Assembly: GCA_028292075.1 (NCBI GenBank)
Contig: JAQGNA010000266.1
Span: 1 to 9,106, forward strand
DNA: 9,106 nucleotides
Reading direction: 5' to 3'
Origin: Rhodoferax sp.
GTDB taxonomy: Bacteria; Pseudomonadota; Gammaproteobacteria; Burkholderiales; Burkholderiaceae
This document shows positions 1 to 6,222 of this stretch, one piece after another. Below the pieces are notes generated by a model. That model made no database searches. It saw nothing but the letters and a program-made list of their open reading frames with translations, and was not told the origin of the DNA. The position numbers were made by a program, and so were the translations under genes. Numbering within the stretch: the stretch's first letter is position 1; every line of letters begins with the position of its first letter.

Positions 1-210
1 GTCTGGACCGGCTTCGCTCCTTGCCCGGATCTTCCAATGATTTCAAAACCAGTCCAAACAGGTCAACAGCCTTGTCGCACTTCAAGAGGTGGTTGTTGTC
101 TTGGTGATGCCTCCTCGCTTTGTCGTAATGAAGGGCGACATTGAGCAGCTAATGGACGGACAAAATTACCGGAAACTCGGCGATGTAATTTTCCCCTGCA
201 ACGTCAAAAC
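1..210. other. Low-GC flanking DNA, no complete gene recognised
   Basis: By hand count this stretch is about 50% G+C, against roughly two thirds in the rest of the window, so it probably has a different origin. It contains no complete gene I recognise. On the minus strand one frame is open from about position 148 to the window edge (about 49 codons, no Met, reading LLNVALHYDKARRHH near its start). It is preceded in the same frame by a TAG and then a short open stretch reading FDVAGENYIAEFPV. On the plus strand a 37-codon ATG frame runs from 107 to 220. None matches a family I know. The block directly abuts the truncated binding-protein gene, so it could be the edge of a mobile element or a deletion scar, but I see no inverted repeat or target duplication to prove it. 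Confidence 0.5.
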
Positions 211-427
211 GAAGTCATAGGCCAGCAGGCCCAACCATCTTGGTGCCCACCTTCTGCGGAAAGCCGAAGGAATTGTCAATGGCCACCACCGTGACCGATT
301 CCGGCACCGCCATGAAGCGCAGGGTGCCGCCTCGCACTGGCTGCTGCGCGTGGCAGGACAGGCCGGTCAGCGCCATGCCGAGCAGGGCCGCCAGGAGTGC
401 CACGTGTTGCCACGGTCGGGCTTGCAT
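211..427 (-). pseudogene. Truncated, frameshifted family-5 ABC solute-binding protein (N-terminus only)
   Basis: Translation from the ATG at 427 gives a Sec signal peptide (positive MQAR start, hydrophobic LLAALLGMALTGL, likely cleavage after SCHA near residue 27). The mature start is RGGTLRFMAVPESVTVVAIDN, typical of the periplasmic peptide/nickel-type binding proteins (SBP_bac_5), which are normally about 500 residues. The open frame stops at 215 after 70 codons. The family usually reads K-x-V/Y-EGLL-x-YDF at this point. Here KMV is followed by GPAGL-stop, while GLLAYDF appears in another frame at 211-231, so about 2 nt have been lost near 235. Beyond 211 family resemblance ends and low-GC DNA begins. 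The start is supported by GAGG at 437-440, nine bases upstream, and the gene lies 11 bp after the flavoprotein stop, so it belonged to that operon. It would have delivered a substrate to lost ABC permeases. The substrate is unknown. The product cannot be functional. Confidence 0.8.
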
Positions 428-436
428 GTTCGGCCG

Positions 437-440
437 CCTC
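437..440 (-). promoter_or_regulatory. Ribosome binding site of the truncated binding protein
   Basis: GAGG on the minus strand, nine bases upstream of the ATG at 427. It overlaps the stop codon of the preceding flavoprotein gene (439-441). It decides the start of the truncated binding protein and points to coupled translation. Confidence 0.5.
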
Positions 441-1932
441 ATTCGACGAGGCTCGCCACGCCACGCGCTTGCCACAGCGCGCCGGCGTACAGCTCTGGCC
501 CGTAGTCGGCGGCCACCTCGCCATCGATGCGGCGCTGGTGCTGCGGCAAATCGGCTAACGCCAGGTCGCGGCTGATCTGCGCCACGGCTGCGGGAATGTC
601 GCGGCGCATGCTTGGCACGTCGCCCAGCGGCACACCCGCGCTGGCGAAACCCGCCGGGTTCTGCACGTGGATGCCGGCCAGCCATGGCGCGCCGCCGGGG
701 TGCTTCTCCAGGTATTGCAAGCCGGCGCCCAGATAGGGCGAGGCGCCGAGTTCATCGTCGCGCGCATCCGCCGGCGGCTGGTAGCGGTCGGCCCAGCGCA
801 GGATGTGGGGCGCGATGTCGGCCAGCTCCGAACGGGCCGCCGGGTCGATGCGGTAGCCGGTGCCGGCGATGGCGAAATCGAAGCGGAATTCTTCCTGCCC
901 GGCCTGAGCGACGATGCCGTCGGCCAGCACCGTCGCCGATCGCCAAGGCGTGGCCAGATGCAGATGAAAGTTCGAAAACTTCAGCACCCGTTCCACGGAA
1001 TCGGCGGGTGGCGTCGAGCCTGCGCGGCGGTAACGGATGGCCTGGCGCCAGCGCAGCGCGTCGGGCAGCGCGTGGTAGTTGTCGTAGATGCCGGGATAGG
1101 CCCGGCTGCGCGATACCGGCGTGGCCGCGATGTGGTCGCGCCGGGCAAACAGGTGCACCGCGGCCGCGCCCGCTTCCAGCGCGGATGCGGCGGCGTCGAA
1201 GGCCGAGGCGGCCGCGCCCAGCACCGCCACGGTCTTGCCCCGCAGCGCGGTGAAATCGATGGCATCGGCGGTGTGGGCGGCACGCCCGGCTTGCATTGCG
1301 GCCTCCAGCACGCCCGGCACAAAAGGCGCCCCGTTGCCCGCCATGCCGTTGGCCAGGATGATCTTGCGCGCCGTCTCCACCGCGGGCCGTCCCGCGATGT
1401 CGAGGTGCAGCCTGAAATAGGCGATGGGCCCGCGGGTCACCGGCTCGATGCGCACCAGCCGCGTGCCGTAACGCACCTCCACGCCCACGAAGCCGCGAAA
1501 CCAGTCCAGGTAGTCGGCCCAGGCCGTGCGCGGAATGCGGTCGATGGCGGCATAGGCCTCGCGGCCGTGGCGGGCTTCGAACCAGGCCTGAAAGCCCAGT
1601 GTGGGCAGACCAAGCTCGGGGCCGACGAGGTTCTTGGGCGTGCGCAGCTTGTGCATGCGGGCACGGCTGCGCCACACGCCGGCGTCTGCGCTGTTGGCGG
1701 CGGCGTCCAGCACGGACACCCGGCCGATGCCGGCGCGGCGCAGCGCGAAGGCATAGGCCGTGCCGCTCTGGCCGCCGCCGATGATGGCCACGTTGTGGTC
1801 GATGCCGGCATGCTCGGGTACCCAGTTGTCGGGCGCGGGGCCGAGCAGCCGCAGGGTCTCCGCGGCCAGGTGGTCGGGGTTGGATACAGGGGAAATGGCG
1901 CGGTTGGTCATGGCGTGTGCTGGAAGGCTCAT
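439..1932 (-). CDS. FAD/NAD(P)-binding flavoprotein monooxygenase-like protein
   Basis: A 497-residue flavoprotein of the two-dinucleotide-binding type (flavin-containing/N-hydroxylating monooxygenase-like; exact subfamily not recognised). An N-terminal FAD Rossmann motif, AIIGGGQSG, lies at residues 49-57. A second Rossmann-like strand-turn-helix at 235-248 reads VAVLGAAASAFDAA, with Ala replacing the later glycines of GxGxxG. The C-terminal hallmark AGTGY lies at 356-360. A GxxxH segment at 216-220 only partly resembles the FMO/Baeyer-Villiger signature. The protein is probably a cytoplasmic oxygenase acting with the neighbouring FMN monooxygenases on an organosulfur compound; substrate and reaction are inferred only. 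The ATG at 1930-1932 overlaps the upstream stop as ATGA, supporting this start and translational coupling. A second ATG (Met8, MTNRAIS) is possible, since neither has a strong Shine-Dalgarno. No lesion is visible and the frame is complete. Confidence 0.82.
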   Translation of the reverse strand: MSLPAHAMTNRAISPVSNPDHLAAETLRLLGPAPDNWVPEHAGIDHNVAIIGGGQSGTAYAFALRRAGIGRVSVLDAAANSADAGVWRSRARMHKLRTPKNLVGPELGLPTLGFQAWFEARHGREAYAAIDRIPRTAWADYLDWFRGFVGVEVRYGTRLVRIEPVTRGPIAYFRLHLDIAGRPAVETARKIILANGMAGNGAPFVPGVLEAAMQAGRAAHTADAIDFTALRGKTVAVLGAAASAFDAAASALEAGAAAVHLFARRDHIAATPVSRSRAYPGIYDNYHALPDALRWRQAIRYRRAGSTPPADSVERVLKFSNFHLHLATPWRSATVLADGIVAQAGQEEFRFDFAIAGTGYRIDPAARSELADIAPHILRWADRYQPPADARDDELGASPYLGAGLQYLEKHPGGAPWLAGIHVQNPAGFASAGVPLGDVPSMRRDIPAAVAQISRDLALADLPQHQRRIDGEVAADYGPELYAGALWQARGVASLVE

Positions 1933-3353
1933 GCGGTGGCGGGAATGGTTGGTGACGGCGCAGGCACGGCAGCGACAACGGCCGGCCCGACCTGTGCCGG
2001 ATCTTCTGCATCTGCGGGATGCGCCGGGCGCTGCAAGCCCAGGTGGTCGCGCAGCGTGCGGCCTGCGTATTCGCTGCGAAACAAACCCCGCCGGCGCAAC
2101 TCGGGCAGCACCAGGGCGATGAAATCGTTCAAGCCGCCCGGCAGGACCGGGGCCATGATGTTGTAGCCATCCGCCCCATGGGCGCGCCAGCGTTCCTCCA
2201 GCTGGTCGGCGATCTGGCTGGGCGTGCCCACCAGCTGCCAGTGGCCACGCGCACCGGCCACGCGTTGGTACAGCTGGCGGATGCTGAGGTTCTCGCGCCG
2301 GGCCAGGTCGATCATCAGCTGTTGACGGCTCTTGCTGGCGTTGGTTTCCGGCAGCGGCGGGATCGGCCCGTCCAGCGGATAGGGCGAAAGATCGAAGCCG
2401 CCGGTCAGGGCCGACACCAGGGCCAGCCCCACCACCGGGTCGATCAGCGACTGCAGCTGCTCGAACTTTGCGCGGGCTTCGGCCTCGCTCCGGCCCACCA
2501 CCGGGAACACGCCCGGCATGACCTTGAGCGTGTCGTGGCCACGGCCGTATTTGGCGAGCCGCCCCTTCAAGTCGGCATAGAAGGCGACGGCGTCTTCCAG
2601 GGTCTGCTGCGCGGTGAACACCACCTCGGCCGTGCGCGCGGCGAGTTCCATGCCGGCGTCCGACGAGCCGGCCTGCACCACCACCGGATGGCCTTGCGGC
2701 GAACGCGGCACATTGAGCGGGCCGCGCACCGAGAAATGCGCGCCCTTGTGGTTGGCCACATGGCGCTTGGCCGGATCGTAAAAACGCCCGCTCGCCTTGT
2801 CGCGGGTGAAGGCGTCGTCTTCCCAGCTGTCCCAGAGCGCCGCCACCACGTCCGCGAATTCGGCGGCGCGGCCGTAGCGGTCGGCATGGGCCAGGTGGTG
2901 GTCGCGGTTGAAGTTGCGCGCCTCGTGTTCGCTCGAGGATGTGACCAGGTTCCAGCCGGCCCGGCCATTCGACAGGTGATCGAGCGAGGCGAACTTGCGG
3001 GCCACGTGGTAGGGCTCGTTGAAGCTGGTGGAAGCGGTGGCGACCAGGCCGATGCGCTCGGTGACCGACGACAGCGCCGACAGCAGCGTGATGGGTTCGA
3101 ACTGGGCCTGGTAGCTGTGCGCCGTGCGGCTCAGGAATTCGGTGTCCTCGCCGCGGGTGCCCGCGCCGTCGGCCAGGAAGACCAGGTCGAACTTGGCGGC
3201 CTCCGCGGCTTGTGCCAGGGCGGCGTAGTGCTTGAAGTTCACACCTGCGTCGGCCGGCGTGTCCGGGTGGCGCCAGGCCGCGATGTGGTGGCCTGCGGGA
3301 TAGAGGAAAGCGCCGAGGCTGAGGAATCCGCTGCGTTCTGTGTTGAAGCTCAT
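1929..3353 (-). CDS. NtaA/SnaA/DszA-family FMN-dependent monooxygenase (intact paralogue)
   Basis: A 474-residue luciferase-fold, two-component flavin monooxygenase of the nitrilotriacetate/pristinamycin/dibenzothiophene-sulfone type. Such enzymes use reduced FMN and O2 to cleave C-N or C-S bonds and need a separate flavin reductase, which is absent here. Landmarks are FDLVFLADG (55-63), ATASTSFNEPYHVARKFASLD (105-125), SNGRAGWNLVTS (128-139), the phosphate-loop-like QAGSSDAG (227-234), GTPSQIADQL (376-385) and a C-terminal RRGLFRSEYAG-TLRDHLGL. I start at ATG 3353, where MSFNTERSGFLSLGAF matches the family N-terminus. The frame stays open to 3608, but those 85 residues are the shadow of the upstream gene. 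No good Shine-Dalgarno precedes it; the leader is pyrimidine-rich. A 31-residue Ala/Pro-rich tail (444-474) extends beyond the family core. The gene overlaps the flavoprotein start by ATGA. Likely target: a sulfone, sulfonate or related compound (inference). Confidence 0.87.
   Translation of the reverse strand: MSFNTERSGFLSLGAFLYPAGHHIAAWRHPDTPADAGVNFKHYAALAQAAEAAKFDLVFLADGAGTRGEDTEFLSRTAHSYQAQFEPITLLSALSSVTERIGLVATASTSFNEPYHVARKFASLDHLSNGRAGWNLVTSSSEHEARNFNRDHHLAHADRYGRAAEFADVVAALWDSWEDDAFTRDKASGRFYDPAKRHVANHKGAHFSVRGPLNVPRSPQGHPVVVQAGSSDAGMELAARTAEVVFTAQQTLEDAVAFYADLKGRLAKYGRGHDTLKVMPGVFPVVGRSEAEARAKFEQLQSLIDPVVGLALVSALTGGFDLSPYPLDGPIPPLPETNASKSRQQLMIDLARRENLSIRQLYQRVAGARGHWQLVGTPSQIADQLEERWRAHGADGYNIMAPVLPGGLNDFIALVLPELRRRGLFRSEYAGRTLRDHLGLQRPAHPADAEDPAQVGPAVVAAVPAPSPTIPATA
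2671..2697. repeat. 27-bp direct repeat, copy 1 (intact monooxygenase)
   Basis: This 27-bp stretch, starting gcctgcaccaccaccggatg, recurs exactly at 4095-4121 in the paralogous monooxygenase and encodes the conserved QGHPVVVQA segment in both. It is a product of paralogy under strong codon and protein constraint rather than a mobile repeat. It is long enough to be a site for recombination between the tandem genes. Confidence 0.85.
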
Positions 3354-3396
3354 GGGAGTGGTGAAGAGACGAAGAGGTGAAGGGATGAAAAGTGAA

Positions 3397-4762
3397 TCAG
3401 GCGGCCTGGCGCAGGGCGATGGCCTCGCCGCGGCCGGGCGGGAGGGCCAGCCCCAGGTGCTCGCGCAGGGTCGTGCCCTCGTATTCGCTGCGAAAAAGGC
3501 CTCGGCGGCGCAGGATGGGCAGCACGCCGTCGACAAAATTTTGCAGGCCTGCCGGGCAGGGCATCGGGCATGAGGTTGAAGCCATCGGCCGCTCCGCCTT
3601 TGAACCACAGCGCGGTGTCATCGGCGATCTGCTCCGGCGTGCCGACCACCACGCGGTGGCCGCCGCCGCCGGCCAGTTCGCGGATGGTTTCGCGGGCGGT
3701 GTAGCCGTGGCGCCGGGCCAGGGCCAGCGTGGCGTTGAAAAAGGTGTGGTTGCCGTTGCCGTTGCCGGGCGGCGCCAAATTTGCTGGCAGGCGCTCGTCC
3801 AGCTTCAGCCGGTCGGGCGCGACGCCCAGGATGCCGGCCAGCCGGGTCAGGCTGTAGTCCCACGGGATCAGGTCGACCAACTCGTCGCGGCGGCGGCGCG
3901 CTTCGGTTTCTGTGCCGCCGATGATGGTGGTCAAGCCGGCCAGCCCTGTGACTGCCTCCGTCCCGCGACCCAGCGCTTCGGCCCGCGCCTTGAGCCCGCG
4001 GCCATAGGCAAGCGACTCCTCGAACGACTGCGATGCCGAGAACACCGCCTCGGCATGGCGCGCGGCCAGCTCGCGCCCATCGGCCGAGCCCACCGCCTGC
4101 ACCACCACCGGATGGCCTTGCACGCTGCGCGGCAGCGTGGCTGGCCCGGCCACCGAGAAGTGCGGGCTGCGGTGGTTGATGGCATGCACCCGTGCCGGGT
4201 CGATGAAGTGCCCGCTGGCCTTGTCGCCGATGTAGGCGCCGTCTTCCCAGCTGTTCCACAAGGCCTTGACGACGCATGTGAACTCGTCGGCACGGGCATA
4301 CCGCTCTGCGCGGTCGGGCAGGGCATCGCGGCCGAAGTTGCGGGCCGATGGCAGATCGGCCGTGGTGACCACGTTCCAACCGGCCCGCCCGCCACTCACG
4401 TGGTCGAGCGTCGCAAAACGCCGGGCGATGTTGAAGGGTTCGTTGTAGATGGTTGAGGCAGTGCCGATCAGGCCGATGTGGCTGGTGGCCGCGGCCACCA
4501 TGGCCAAGAGCACGGTGGGTTCGAGCGCGGTGATCGGCCAGAAATGGATCTGGTCGACGATGGCCGCGTTGTCGGCCCGGAACACCGCATCGAGCTTGCC
4601 GGTCTCGGCGATGCGCGCCGCGCGGATGTAGTGCTGCACATCGATGAAGGCGCCCGGATCGGCTTCGGGCGGGCGCCATGCCGAAGGCACGAAGCCGGAA
4701 TGCAGGATGTTGACGTTGAGGTGCAGTTGGCGCCGCGCCGTGTTGGTCTTGGGAGGGCTCAT
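3397..4762 (-). pseudogene. NtaA/SnaA/DszA-family FMN monooxygenase with a 1-nt frameshift
   Basis: The second two-component FMN monooxygenase, paralogous to the gene at 1929-3353. The ATG at 4762 (MSPPKTNTARRQLHLNVNIL) opens a family-type N-terminus. GTASTIYNEPFNIARRFATLD, SGGRAGWNVVTT, GHPVVVQAVGSADG and GTPEQIADDTALWF follow in order. Around position 3550 the frame changes. The open frame continues as LPGRPAKFC into nonsense and would end only at 3350. The correct continuation, GLQNFVDGVLPILRRRGLF, lies in another frame, ends at the TGA at 3397-3399, and aligns without a gap to the paralogue's LPGGLNDF. One extra A on the coding strand (T at 3550) explains it. Repaired length would be about 454 residues. 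The missing tail includes the conserved RRGLFRSEYEG-TLREHLGL, so activity is doubtful. A sequencing or assembly error is the main alternative. Confidence 0.82.
4095..4121. repeat. 27-bp direct repeat, copy 2 (frameshifted monooxygenase)
   Basis: Exact partner of 2671-2697, same orientation, about 1.4 kb apart, within the paralogous gene. The flanking bases differ on both sides, so the exact match is 27 bp. Confidence 0.85.
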
Positions 4763-5179
4763 TGGAAGGTGCCCGGTGCGGGATGGCCTTCGCCCAGGAA
4801 CCAGCGGCCGACGTTGCGCGACTTGTATTCGGCCGGGTTGAGCAAGGTGGCCAGTCAGCCAGGCGGTTTGTTGCGCCGTGCTGCCACGGGCCAGCAGGGC
4901 GTGGATCGGCAGATGGTGGTGGCCGAACAAATGGGCCAGCGAGCCGCCGGTGTGGGCGAATTCGCGCACCACCCGCAACACCGTTGCCCAGGAGGCGCCG
5001 CCGCCGTAGGCCACGGGAATGCGGGCCGACAACAGACCGCTTTGCCGAAGCAGCGCGATCTGTTCGACCGGCCGGCCGCCGGCCTGGTCGCGGGCCACCG
5101 CGTCACGGTGGAAGATCTTGCGCAGCGCGCTGGCCGTGGCCGGCAGGGCGGCGGCGCCAGGGGTGGTTAAAAGAGTCAT
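4759..5179 (-). pseudogene. SfnB/DszC-like acyl-CoA-dehydrogenase-fold monooxygenase with internal deletion
   Basis: Only the two ends remain. The ATG at 5179 opens about 108 residues resembling the N-terminal helical domain of flavin monooxygenases of the acyl-CoA dehydrogenase superfamily (SfnB, DszC): QIALLRQSGLLSARIPVAYGG, then SLAHLFGHHHLPIHALLARGS. After QQTAWL (about 4855) family resemblance stops. In a different frame, 4759 to about 4845, a 28-30-residue piece reads LLNPAEYKSRNVGRWFLGEG and ends PAPGTFQ-stop. It resembles this family's C-terminus (HDP-x-x-YK-x-R-x-x-G). Such proteins are about 400 residues, so roughly 250 central residues, including the flavin-binding middle domain, are gone. 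The old TGA (4759-4761) overlaps the next ATG as ATGA, showing the original operon layout. AAGGA lies just before the start, with short spacing. Family assignment of the C-terminal scrap is inference from pattern. Not functional as this enzyme. Confidence 0.72.
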
Positions 5180-5322
5180 GTTCCTTGGCGCTACGCCGCG
5201 AAAGACGGCGGTGGCTGCTGCACTCTAGGTGGCGCCGCCGGGCGCGAGAACGAAGATTTGTGTGCTTGCAAAGTCGTGAAACGGGTTTGGCCTGGCAGGG
5301 CGGGCGCGCTGCCTACGCCCGC
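5180..5322. other. Intergenic gap between tauC and the monooxygenase operon
   Basis: A 143-bp gap separating the end of tauC from the damaged oxygenase operon, both on the minus strand. It contains the hairpin listed separately and a slightly AT-richer patch around 5255-5285 (cttgcaaagtcgtgaaac on the plus strand). A minus-strand promoter for the downstream operon would be expected here if it is an independent unit, but I see no convincing -35/-10 pair or sigma-54 site. Confidence 0.4.
5300..5322 (-). terminator. Hairpin directly after the tauC stop, possible weak terminator
   Basis: A perfect 7-bp GC stem, GCGGGCG (5300-5306) with CGCCCGC (5316-5322), and a 9-base loop begin immediately downstream of the tauC stop codon. 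There is no run of T on the minus strand after it, so it is not a classical intrinsic terminator. It could end or attenuate tauABC transcription or stabilise the mRNA end. In GC-rich DNA a stem this short can arise by chance. Confidence 0.3.
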
Positions 5323-6222
5323 TTACTGCTTGCCTTTCCAGGGCACGAGCCACGCTTCCACGGCGCGCATGCCGAAGGAGAATGCAAAGGCGCACAGCGC
5401 GATCACAAAGATGCCGACGAAGACCGCGTCGGTGGCCAGGAAGTGCGAGGCCGACATCACCATGTAGCCGATGCCACGGGTGGCGGCGATGAGCTCGGCC
5501 GCCACCAGTGTGCTCCAGCCGACGCCGAGCGCGATGCGGATGCCGGTCAGTATCTCGGGTAGGGCCGAGGGCAGCACGATGTCCGCGAACAACTGCCAAC
5601 GCGTGGCGCCAAGCGACAGCGCCGCGTTGACACGTTCCTGCGGCAGCGAGCGCACGCCGGCCTGTGCCGACAGCACCACCGGCGCGAACATCGCCAGTGT
5701 CAGCAGGGCGATCTTGGAGGTCTCGCCGATGCCGAGCCAGATGATCATCAGCGGAAGATAAGCCAGCGGCGGCAGCGGCCAGTAGAACTCGATCGGCACC
5801 GAGAACACTCCCTTGGCCCAGCGGCTCAGTCCCATCAGGAGGCCGATGGGAATGCCGAACGCGACGGCGATCACGGCCGCGGACAAGATGCGCCCCAGGC
5901 TGGCCGATACATGCTCCCACAGGGTGGCATTGGCATATCCCTCGCGGAAGATCTCGATGCCCAGCGACAGCACTTCGGCCGGTGTGGGCAGGAACAGCTT
6001 CTGCACCAGGCCGGCCCGGGTGGCCAGCCACCACAGCAGCAACAGGCCCGCCCCGGTGGCCACGCTGATGGTGGTGGTGGGCCGCTCACCGATGCCGAAG
6101 CTGCGCATCCTGACGATGCGCGGCGCCGGCTCGCTGGCGATCTCGTGGCCGCTGCTGTTGCTGGCGCTGCCAGATTCCAACGAGCGCCGGGGCGCGGCCG
6201 ACGCAATGGACAACTCGCTCAT
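5323..6222 (-). CDS. tauC: Taurine ABC transporter permease TauC
   Basis: A 299-residue inner-membrane permease of the TauC/SsuC family (BPD_transp_1). It forms the membrane channel for taurine with TauB and TauA. A polar Ser/Pro-rich cytoplasmic N-terminus (1-50) precedes hydrophobic segments near 52-68, 113-131, 171-190 and 262-284, with shorter ones between. The EAA coupling loop that contacts the ATPase is [20 protein letters not shown] (199-218). The C-terminal half, [19 protein letters not shown] then [10 protein letters not shown], and the ending LVPWKGK match the TauC pattern (AAELVAA-KGLG, FLATD, LVPW-GK) better than SsuC. The start ATG (6220-6222) overlaps the tauB stop as ATGA, indicating coupled translation. 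The frame is intact and nothing is missing. SsuC-type alkanesulfonate permease is the alternative, less likely beside clear tauA and tauD. Confidence 0.92.
   Translation of the reverse strand: MSELSIASAAPRRSLESGSASNSSGHEIASEPAPRIVRMRSFGIGERPTTTISVATGAGLLLLWWLATRAGLVQKLFLPTPAEVLSLGIEIFREGYANATLWEHVSASLGRILSAAVIAVAFGIPIGLLMGLSRWAKGVFSVPIEFYWPLPPLAYLPLMIIWLGIGETSKIALLTLAMFAPVVLSAQAGVRSLPQERVNAALSLGATRWQLFADIVLPSALPEILTGIRIALGVGWSTLVAAELIAATRGIGYMVMSASHFLATDAVFVGIFVIALCAFAFSFGMRAVEAWLVPWKGKQ

Noticed and set aside
107..220. Small plus-strand frame of 37 codons
   Set aside because: No ribosome site and no family resemblance; it overlaps the rearrangement junction and its end lies in the relic of the minus-strand binding protein.
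667..2166. 499-codon plus-strand open frame opposite the flavoprotein gene
   Set aside because: Codon-position shadow in GC-rich DNA. The minus-strand frame has clear flavoprotein motifs and an operon junction; this one has none.
2019..3380. 453-codon plus-strand open frame opposite the intact monooxygenase
   Set aside because: Antisense shadow with no recognisable domain; the minus strand encodes a full NtaA-type enzyme.
3354..3608. Upstream extension of the intact monooxygenase to an ATG at 3608
   Set aside because: The extra 85 residues are an out-of-frame reading of the upstream gene's C-terminus. The family N-terminus begins at 3353.
3392..5170. Plus-strand open frames of 354 and 230 codons opposite the damaged genes
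   Set aside because: Low-complexity antisense translations. They survive only because GC-rich genes leave the opposite strand open.
5255..5290. Possible sigma-54 or sulfur-regulator promoter for the oxygenase operon
   Set aside because: No GG/GC pair at the right spacing and no hexamer pair good enough to report.
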